This document shows positions 55,147-64,000 of a DNA stretch of 64,000 nucleotides, piece by piece. The stretch is taken from contig JAHBBC010000003.1 in NCBI GenBank assembly GCA_019915015.1, positions 1,178,001 to 1,242,000 on the forward strand. The letters run 5' to 3'. The position numbers and the translations under genes were made by a program. Each line of letters opens with the position of its first letter. Within the stretch, counting starts at the first letter, position 1. The notes beneath the pieces are model-generated. The model had not been told where the DNA came from. It saw only the letters and a list, made by a program, of their open reading frames with translations, and did not search any database. Source of the DNA: Auriscalpium vulgare. Lineage: Eukaryota > Basidiomycota > Agaricomycetes > Russulales > Auriscalpiaceae.

Positions 55147-58100
55147 ATGTCGGACACGCCTGAGGCTGCGAACATACGTGTTGTGACCACGATCGGCCAT
55201 GTGGACCATGGCAAAACCACACTCATGGACGCGCTTTTGGCAGCCAACAACATCATCTCAGCTCGTATGGCTGGCAAGATCCGCTACATGGACAGCAGAG
55301 AGGATGAGCAGGAGCGAGGGATTACGATGGAGAGCAGTGCAGTGTCCCTGAGATTCAAAGTCATCGAGAAAAACAAAGACGGAGGTGCGTGCTCCAAGTC
55401 ACGACGCCACACTTACAAGGTGACGAGCTACCTTAGAAAGCTCCCCAAAGACGTTCCTTGTCAATATGATCGATACTCCGGGACACGTGGACTTTTCTAG
55501 CGAAGTGTCGACCGCTTCGCGACTCGTCGACGGTGCTCTGGTTCTTGTCGATGTGGTGGAGGGAGTTTCATCTCAAGTGAGTCATCTCCGTGCTTTTATA
55601 ATCTCATATTCACATCGTTCAGACGATTTCCGTGTTGCGACAAGCGCGACAAGATCGTTTGCACCCGATCTTGGTGATCAACAAGCTCGATCGGCTCGTG
55701 ACCGAATTGAAGCATACCCCGATGGAAGCATACCACCATCTCTCGCAACTCATAGAACAAGCAAATGCTGTCATGGGCAGCCTTTTTGCCGGTGAACGTA
55801 TGCAGGACGATCTTCGGTGGAGGGAAGAGCGAGAGCGCCGGCTCGCGAAGAAGAAGGACATCATCGCTGAGCAAACGGACGCCGCAGTCGGTGATGAAGC
55901 CGACCTTGAGGATTTCCAAGAAAAAGACGACGAAGATATTTATTTCGCACCTGAGAAGGGCAACGTTGTGTTCGCATCTGCAATTGGTGGGTGGGGCTTC
56001 CGCGTTAGCAGATTTGCCCAGATATTTGCTGCAAAGTTGGGCATCAAAGAGGCGAGCTTCAAGAAGGTCCTGTGGGGAGACTACTACCTGGATCCCAATA
56101 CCAAGCGCGTCATTGGCTATAAGCATCTCCGAGGGCGTTCATTGAAGCCACTCTTCGTCCAGATCGTCCTTGAGAACATATGGGCTGTGTATGACGCTGT
56201 CCTTTTCAATCCGTGCGTCATTGCATTTTTGCTTGGCATAGTTGGCGCTGATGGGTGCTCAGGAACTCAGAGAAGGTGAAAAAAATTGTGGCAACCTTGA
56301 ACTTGAAGATTGCTGCCCGTGATCTGAATTCTAAGGATCCCCATCATCTGCTTCCTCTCATCTTCACTCAGTGGCTCCCACTATCCTCTGCGATAATTCA
56401 GACGATCATCGACATCGTGCCTCCTCCTAACGCTGCCCAGCGTACACGTATCCCGAAGATGCTACACCCTGATATCTACGAGGAGTCGATTCCGGCCGCC
56501 AACAAATTAGAGGAGGACCTCTACTCCTGTAACTCGGGTGTAGATGCTACGGTCGTGGCATACGTCAGCAAGATGTTCGCAGTGCCAGAAGCGCAATTAC
56601 CGGAGCATCAGAGACGGGCGCTGAATCCAGGCGAGCTGCGCACTAGAGCGAAGGAGGCGAAAGAGGCGCGGCTGCGGGCTGAAGAAACGGAGGACTCACC
56701 AGATGAAGCACTCAGCCCTAGCGATCTGCCTGCGCCAGAGTCGACAGAGAGCCTTCTAGGTTTTGCCCGACTGTATTCTGGCGTTTTACGTGTTGGCAGC
56801 AGAGTCGCTTGTGTCCTTCCCAAGTACAAAAATGCTCTCGGTCCTGGCCACCCACGTAATCGAGGGTACGTCGCATTCGCGAAGATTGACGCACTCTACA
56901 CCATGATGGGACGGGGACTGGTAGCGGTAGAGAGTGTAAGTGCAGGTAACATCTTTGCTATGAAAGGGTTGGAAGGCAAGGTCTGGCGAAGCGCCACGGT
57001 CTGTAGCCCCAGCACTTCCGGGATACAAGACCAAGAAGTCGGTAATTGGATGGTGAACCTAGGCGGTATTGATCGACAGGTAGGTTTGTAATGGGTAGCT
57101 TGTGACCATCTCATCGATTTCATTAGGTCCCTCCGATTGTCCGAGTCGCTCTTGAGCCAGCAGCACCGGCAGATATGCCAAAGTTAATTCGTGGCATGAA
57201 GCTTCTCAGCCAGGCCGACCCATGCGCAGAGACATACCAACAGAGCACAGGAGAGCATGTTATCTTGACCGCTGGCGAGCTCCACCTGGAGGTATGTCAG
57301 GATATAACATATCGTTTGGTCGCTTATATGGCCCCAGCGTTGCTTGAAAGACCTTCGCGAGCGGTTTGCCAAAATCGAGATTCAAGCGTCGAAGCCCATC
57401 GTACCGTTCCGTGAGACCGCAATCGACGCCCAAGGTGTGTTTGGATCATAATATACAGAATTTGCTTCTGGAAGCTCACTTTACTGTAGATATGGCCCAT
57501 ACAAAGACGGCGGGGGCGCCGCGTGGCACGATCTTGGGATCCAGTCACCTCGGACTTGTCAATTTCACCATTCGCGCAGTGCCGATCCCTGCAACAATCA
57601 TAGCATTCCTTCGTGATAACCTCACGATCCTCAAACGGCTAGAGCATGAACGTGCGGCAAGAGAGGGGATCGCTAAATTGGCCGACAAAGACGGTGAGAT
57701 AGAGGAAGCAGTCGCCGCAGGAGATGTTGTGCGGGTTCCCACTGTGCGCCCCGATCAATTTTGGGATATGCTTACGGAACGCTGCCGCGACGCGGGCCCA
57801 GAATGGGTGGATGTTGTGGATAAAATCTGGGCCACTGGCCCACAGGGCACCGGCGAAAGTCTGTTGATCGACGGACGAGACGACACCGGACGTCATTCGT
57901 AAGTGGATACTTGAACGTGATCCCACACATGCTCAACTCACTTGAAGGTTGCGACGGCGGCTGGCTCATCAAGTTGAGGAGAGCGCTTCTGATGGCATGG
58001 ATCAAGTAGCTCGGGAGTTTGACGCCAATATCGAGACTGGATTCCAAGTCGCCACATCTCATGGGCCTCTTTGCGGGGAACCTGTTGAGGGGATGGCGTT

Positions 58101-58863
58101 TTTTGTGCTGCAGGTCGAGATTGACCGAGAAGGTGTGGAAAGAGAGGCAGGTGCGTGCTCGAGTGTCAGACAGGTCAATCGCATCATGACTGTTCAATAG
58201 AGCAGAATAGGATGTCACAGATCACGGGCTCTTTGATCACCGCGGTGAAAGACGCTTGCAGGAATGGCTTATTAGATTGGTCACCTCGACTGAAGCTGGC
58301 GATGTATTCCTGCGACATTCAAGCCTCTAGTGAGTTGCGGTTGCTGCGGTCTGAGGTACACACTCACACGCTACGATTGTTGTCAGCCGATGTCCTCGGG
58401 AAAGTCTACGGTGTGGTAGCTAAGCGCCGTGGAAGGATCGTTGCCGAGGAGATGAAGGAAGGGACATCATTTTTTACCGTGCGAGCACTGCTGCCGGTGG
58501 TTGAGAGCTTTGGCTTTGCAGATGGTGAGTGGCGCGTGCTCGGGGAGCTGACATATGCGTTTACCGTCTGCAGATATCCGAAAGCGCACGTCCGGGGCGG
58601 CGAGCCCGCAGCTCGTCTTTGACGGGTGAGTCGTCCTATATGAGACGCCGAAAGCGGAGCTGACTTTGCCAAGGTACGAGATGCTGGACCAGGATCCATT
58701 CTGGGTGCCAACTACCGAAGAAGAGCTGGAGGACTTGGGGGAGAAGTCGGACCGGGAGAACGTCGCGAAGAACTACATGGACGTTGTGCGGGAGAGGAAG
58801 GGGATGTTTGTGAACCGGAAGATAGTGGAGACTGCAGAGAAACAGCGCACACTGAAACGGTAG
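55147..58863 (+). CDS. RIA1: Elongation factor-like GTPase, ribosome assembly (Ria1/EFL1)
   Basis: EF-2-related cytosolic GTPase that, with Sdo1/SBDS, releases Tif6/eIF6 from 60S subunits. GTPase motifs: [18 protein letters not shown] (G1), [13 protein letters not shown] (G2 with T), [14 protein letters not shown] (G3), and VINKLDRL (G4). An acidic/charged insertion with [19 protein letters not shown] separates later EF-2-like domains. Domain IV carries [15 protein letters not shown] and a TREVELTG-poor stretch; the C-terminus has [29 protein letters not shown] and a [17 protein letters not shown] end, all EFL1-typical. The long EFL1-specific insertion replaces the EF-2 diphthamide loop. About nine short introns. 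Confidence 0.92.
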
Positions 58864-58997
58864 AGTTGTAAGTACGGTAGTAACTGTAGCCTGAGATGAT
58901 TACGTGATCACGCTGTGAAGGCGCGACGCCGGTCGCTGATAGTCACTAGCACTCTGCTCTACCTCCTCGCCCGTCCCTGTCCCCCCGCCCTTCGCGT

Positions 58998-61900
58998 ATG
59001 GCGACCGCAGTGTACGGCGCCTCGCGCTCATACACCCCCACAGCCGCGCTCGTTTCCGACCGGGACATGCAAAACCCCCTCCAGAACGACGACCAGCAGT
59101 ACATCACCACCTTCTTCTGCCGCGCGCTCTACGACTACCAGTCCGCGGACGACTCATCACTCTCATTCCGGAGGGGCGATGTCATTGAAGTTTTGAATCG
59201 CCTCGAGACCGGCTGGTGGGACGGTCTGCTTGGTGATGAGAGAGGATGGTTCCCTTCCAACTACGTTGCGGTACTCTCGGAAGCCGAGACCGACGCCATG
59301 TTCTCTGCTCTGGAGTCTCATCGAGGCCCACCGCCGGGACCTGTCGTAGAGAATGGTGTCGCATCACTATCTCAGAGCACCTCCACTCTACCGAGCATGA
59401 CCAGCTCATCCAGTACCTCGCGATCGCAAGGTCAAAACGGTCACGGGAATTGGCCAGAGGACATGGAATTTCCGACGGGTCGCGGCGGGTTGGAGGAGCT
59501 AGCATCTGTGACAATAGATGGCGCCGCACAATCTCATGATTTCTGGGTACCGCAGGTCACTCAGGACGGGCAGGTGAGGGCTCCTTGACATTACCCAGCA
59601 CCTATGGCTGTTGCGTGTGCTGATGTCTAGTGCTTAGATCTACTATGTCAACACACAGACCGGGCAACAGTCTCGAGATCTCCCCATGGAGGCTGAAGAC
59701 GACCTATCCGACGCAGACTTCCGTGTATCAGCGCAACAACGCTCAGGTCCCGGTGCAGGGGCTGCTGGCGGTCGGAGTAATGGGCGGCAGGCCAACGGTG
59801 GTGCAGCTGGCTTTGGCGTTCCAAAGAGGTCGGGGACACCAGAACCATGGGTACGCCGCCTGGCCGACGACGGGATGTCCTATTTCTACCTCAACAAGCA
59901 GGATGGGACAGTGAGGTGGACGCTGCCCGACGACCCCTCCTCCTCGCGCCCAAGTGGAGAGAGCCAAGCTTCCTCACACCCAGGGGGCGGCGGCCAGTCG
60001 TACGTCGACCAGATGAAGAGGCGCGAGGTAGAATTTCAATCCTCGCGCTTGAGGTCAGACTCGTCGGCATCATACTGGCAGCGAGGCGGCATGGAGAATG
60101 GGGCGGGGATGTTCAGTGTCCCCTCTGATGACTCCGACATCGATCCATTGGAGAGAACGACGTTTTCGAAATATCGGCAAGCAACGAACGATCCTCGTGC
60201 TGGCCCCTCTCAGCCGAGGGCACAGCTAGTGCAGGCTGTCGATGATTCTCAGCCACTGACTTCGGCTGAGAAGCTAGCACAAGCTTTGCAGACTGCTCTT
60301 GCTCCTCCGCCTCCGGAATCCCTCACATCTGTGTCAGGGACAGCCCGTGAAGCTGTTGCTGCCATCATCGGCTACATTCAAACCTACGGAGTCTCAGGAC
60401 GAGCTGATGATCAGACCGAGCTTGAGGGCCGCATTCTGGACGCGGTGGTTGCTATAAGGAATCTCCTCTGCATATCTTCTCCCCCATATGGCCACATTGC
60501 TAGCAGCCTCTATCCCAGAGGAGGGCCACTGCCCGGCAACTCAGTCGACACACAAACTCTGCAGGCGGCGCTCAAACCGGCGCAACGGAGAGTTACTGCG
60601 ACATTATCGAAACTCGTTCTTGCTGCCCTGGCCGCGCAGTACGACGCGAACACACACTCGTCGGACACCCCGTCACGCATGGAGGCAGACGCCGCCGATC
60701 TCGACCGTGCACTTGTGACCTTCGTTCTAGAGGTCCAGAAGGGTAGCGGAGACTCATCACCCAGGTCTCATCCGAAGCATTTGAGGGCTATCCTTTCACC
60801 GGCGAATATCGGATTGGGTCTTTTCGGCGCAGGCGCTGCCGGGGGTTGGAGAGGCTTTGGGTGGGTTGCCTCTGCACAGTCGTTGCCTGAACGACCCGTC
60901 GGAGCGGACATCATTGCCGAACTGAAGAGCGAGGCTTTGCAATTGGACGAGAAGTTGACTGCTCTACAGTCATCCGTACTTGGCGATCCAGGCAGAGGTA
61001 TGCTCGTTAACATAGCTGTCTTCCGCGTACAACGCGTGACTTTTGTTTAGTTCAGGTCCGAAAAGCTGGACTCGATGCTGTGGCTTGGCTCCAAGCACTC
61101 CTCGCCTTTGTTTCGGAGGTTAACCTTGCGCAAACGGTCGATCTCGACGACATCAACGGAGAGGGTCGCGCAGCCCAAGCTGCCAATGGGGACGCGTACG
61201 TGCAGAGTGTCCAGCGTGCTCGGGTCGTTGTACGCTCTGTCGAGGCAGTGCTTCAGGCTCTTCACGACGACGGTGCCCGCCTATTGCTATTGCTTCAGAG
61301 CTACTCCGACTCCCAAGCCACCGAGTCAACCTATGATAGCGAGCAAATCCGCGCCCTAGTCAAATTACTCAAATTGAACGTGGCACAAGTTCCCCGCAGC
61401 TTTGAGGAGCTATATTCAATTGGGCAGGAACAAGCAGCCAAAGGGCCAAGCGATTACAGAGGCTCCATAGAATGGCGGATGTCTCGCATAATGACTATCG
61501 ACCGCAGCCTTGGCCAGGCTATCAACAGCTTGTCAGCCCTCGAAGATGATTCGTATGACGAAGGAGAAGACGTCGTCGACATGCGCGTCATGCAGCGCGT
61601 ACGAAAGCCAAACGCCTTGAAGACTTCCGCATCTCAAGGATCAACTTTCTACAGCAATCCCTCTCAGACGTCGGAGTCGTCTCTGGATGAACGCACTCGC
61701 TCCCGTGGTGCCAGCAATGCCGCAGTGACCCCTTGGAGCCAACCTCACGCCTCGGACAGCGTCCTGTCGCTCAGCCCTCCGCCTTCACATGCCTCTGACG
61801 ATCACAGCGTCTTCCCTGACGACGAAGGTAAGTCGCCTCAACGCACAATCACGCATCTTTTTCTGAAGTGTAACAGTAGCGCCGTCTGCGATCACCTCCT

Positions 61901-63622
61901 CCAAATCGCCTTCCCGCGCCGACAAACTCATACGCGTGCTGGGCGATGCGCCAACACACATCATCGACAAAATGAATGCAGAGACGAAACCTTGGTATTT
62001 GCGGCCGAACTATTCCGACAGTGAAATTCAAATCGATCCCGATGGAAAGGTCAGAGCAGGCAGTGTGCCAGCCCTTGTTGAGCGTCTAACTGCTCACGAG
62101 CATTCCGGTAAGCGCGTGGACGTGCTTCACGAGGTGTGCCTGACTGACATTTGCGTAGATACCTCGTTCACAAAGACATTCCTGCTCACGTACAAGTCGT
62201 TCACCGACCTTGACACGCTGTACGGTCTGCTCGTACAGCGATTTTGGATCAAGCCTCCAGAGTCTTTGAAACAGTCGGAACTCGATGAATGGACGAGGCT
62301 CAAGCAGCATATCATCCGCATGCGGTTCGTCAACCCTTAGCGTCATACTGGATGAATTACTCATAGCTCTGATATTTAGGGTTTTGAATACCTTCAAGAC
62401 GATGATCACGGATGACGATGCACTGGACAAAGAGGATATGTACATTCTCGATCAAATGAAGGAGATGGTCTCTAGCCCAGAAGTAATACACCTTGCCGCG
62501 GCGAAGCAGCTCTTGGTGTTGATCGAGCGTGCAGTAAATACGCTACTCGGTCTAGATATTCACAAGCTGATGGTCTGTTTTCAGGAAAAGGGTGATAATG
62601 CGAAGGCCAAGACCACTATTTCTCTGGAAGCGCAGCCTCCTCCGATCATACCTAGACCTTCAAAGAAGCTTAAATTATTGGAGTTCGACCCTTTGGAGGT
62701 TGCGCGACAACTCACAACCATCGAATGTCAACTCTTGATGAAGATCAAGCCTTCCGAATGCCTGCAGCGGTCACGCGAAGTAAGGGTGGGAGAAAGTCCC
62801 GACAACATCGCGGCCATCATCGAGACAACCAATAAAGTGCGTGTTTAAGTCTCTTTTGAGCTGCAAGGGCTGACCTCGGCGTCTCGACGTCTCAGATCGC
62901 ACATTGGGTTGCTGACACTGTGCTGAGCAAGGAAGATTCGAGAAAGCGCGCGTTGATTGTCAAACAGTTCATCAGCGTTGCCGACGTAAGCATCAGAAAG
63001 CCTGTACACGATGGAAAACACTCAGCCCTCTTAAATCTATACAGCGCTGTCGCGACATGCATAATTTCTCAAGCATGATTGCCATCGTCTCGGGCCTGAA
63101 TTCCCCTCCGATCCGACGATTGAAACGCACCTGGGAACAGATTAACCAGAAGTATATGAACGTGCTGAGCACTTGCGAGATGACCATCGACTCTAACAAG
63201 AACTTCAGCAATTATCGCTCGCTTCTTCAGAGAATTACCCCTCCCTGTGTTCCATTTTTTGGTATGCGTTCTCCCGGATCGTGACTCTCGGTCATTGACT
63301 GACGTTGCATACAGGCCTTTACCTCACCACACTCACTTTCATTCAAGACGGGGCTCCCAATAATGTAGCCGGCGGTCTCGTCAATTTCCGCAAGCGGCAA
63401 AAGGCGGCCGAGGTCATCGAGGAAATTCAAAAATGGCAGTCCAAGCCATTTAATTTCGCGAAAGTTGACACCATCTACGATTACATCCTGGACTGCCTCG
63501 CCAAATTCAACGACATTCCAGACGTTAGCGACCTGTTCTGGAACCTCAGTTTGGAGCGCGAGCCGCGCGAACGGGAGGATGAGAAGATGGCCCGGCTGCT
63601 ACAAGAAACAGGATTCTTATGA
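58998..63622 (+). CDS. CDC25: Ras guanine nucleotide exchange factor (Cdc25-type)
   Basis: Large RasGEF that activates Ras and cAMP signalling. The N-terminus has an SH3 domain: FFCRALYDYQSADDSSLSF, GWWDGLLGDERGWFPSNYV (residues about 35-95). Two WW-like modules follow, one degenerate (FWVPQVTQDGQIYYVNTQTG) and one better formed (PWVRRLADDGMSYFYLNKQD). The middle holds a disordered Ser-rich part, a helical bundle, then RasGEF_N (TSFTKTFLLTYKSFTDLDTL) and the catalytic RasGEF (FDPLEVARQLTTIECQLLMK, SGLNSPPIRRLKRTW, LYLTTLTFIQDGAPN), ending MARLLQETGFL. SH3 plus RasGEF is the yeast Cdc25 layout; WW domains are an addition seen in basidiomycetes. At least eight introns. Confidence 0.92.
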
Positions 63623-63928
63623 TATCTACCAGCATCCTCTTTTATTTGTTTCTTCACTCTTTTCTTATCATGGTACCAAGGATATGTATTACTTTATACT
63701 CACAGTCGTCGTTCCAGCTTTATATGTATCAGCTGTATTACTTAACTACGAAGTCGTGCTCATGCTGGCGCTATGGGCAGCCTGTAAAGCTTTTTTTTTC
63801 GAATGAGGGCTGCGCGCCTGTGACTACAGGTCGTGGCCACATGGTGACCACAGGGACAAACAACGTGGCGGCGTCTGTATTTTTCTTGTGCCATTCACCC
63901 TGCACCACACTACGCACGACTGTTCTCA
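63623..63928. other. Intergenic between CDC25 and next gene
   Basis: 306 bp without a gene. An AT-rich run near 63680-63760 probably includes the CDC25 3' end and the next promoter. Nothing else is identified. Confidence 0.4.
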
Positions 63929-64000
63929 ATGTCGAAGGCAGACGACGAGCGGTCATACTTTGAGCGCGAGAGAGACAGGCTCGCTGGAGAAACGACCGCG
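63929..64000 (+). CDS. DAD1: Start of a gene truncated by the window edge, possible DASH subunit Dad1
   Basis: An ATG at 63929 opens a frame of 24 codons that runs off the end: SKADDERSYFERERDRLAGE. The FERERDRL heptad-like start resembles DASH-complex subunit Dad1, a small kinetochore coiled-coil protein that begins with a similar acidic-basic helix. Only 24 residues are visible, so this is tentative; the frame could equally be an upstream ORF. Confidence 0.35.
   Translation, partial: MSKADDERSYFERERDRLAGETTA

Noticed and set aside
1..64000. CRISPR array, prophage, rRNA or bacterial operon
   Set aside because: No regularly spaced repeats; genes carry spliceosomal introns and are eukaryotic.

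Overview
The window looks like a stretch of filamentous basidiomycete (Agaricomycete) nuclear genome. Genes are dense, lie on both strands and are split by many very short introns (almost all 44-72 nt, GT-AG with a few GC-AG). Each gene has its own start and most neighbours are head-to-head or tail-to-tail. Fungus-specific families are present (V-ATPase c' Vma11, Vnx1, She9/Mdm33, Hut1, sterol C-14 reductase, a typical agaricomycete F-box/LRR family, BTB families). I found no rRNA, tRNA, CRISPR array or intact autonomous transposon. Exon boundaries were worked out by hand from conserved protein continuity and splice sites, so boundaries not listed explicitly are approximate.

Layout, left to right. 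0.4-3 kb: two convergent BTB/POZ paralogs. 3.2-5.8 kb: guanine deaminase (-) and a small heat-shock protein (+) sharing a promoter region with a heat-shock-element-like array. 6-7.5 kb: histone-fold protein. 7.6-11 kb: 2-oxoglutarate/Fe(II) oxygenase (-) and an Arc1-type tRNA-binding cofactor (+). 10.9-12.9 kb: F-box protein (-) whose 3' end overlaps ARC1. 13-15 kb: mitochondrial L6 and a ZCCHC10-like zinc knuckle protein. 15.1-17.4 kb: VMA11 (-) and VMA6 (+), two V0-sector genes back to back. 17.6-20.3 kb: Sec14-like protein (-) and a 7TM protein (+). 21.2-28.9 kb: ORC2 (-), ERG24 (-), DDB1 (+). 29-35 kb: VNX1 (-), two conserved proteins (-). 35-38.6 kb: phosphopentomutase (+), interrupted by about 0.6 kb of palindrome-bearing DNA. 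38.6-41.6 kb: MCMBP (-) and a second histone-fold gene (+). 41.6-45 kb: HIT hydrolase (-), DUF4604 (+), methyltransferase (+). 45-50.4 kb: SHE9 (-), cytochrome P450 reductase (-), SET protein (-). 50.6-55 kb: HUT1 (+), a STYX-like pseudophosphatase (-), ZNG1-type GTPase (+). 55-64 kb: EFL1/RIA1 (+), CDC25 RasGEF (+) and the first codons of a probable DAD1.

Themes: proton pumping and vacuolar ion exchange (VMA11, VMA6, VNX1); replication and chromatin (ORC2, MCMBP, two Dpb3/CHRAC-like histone-fold genes, DDB1, SET protein); sterol synthesis (ERG24 and P450 reductase); translation (ARC1, mitochondrial L6, EFL1). These are housekeeping genes and I see no biosynthetic cluster or defence island. 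The most unusual items are the insertion-like block inside the phosphopentomutase gene, 8-nt and 13-nt micro-exons, GC-AG introns, and a STYX-type phosphatase loop that has lost its arginine.
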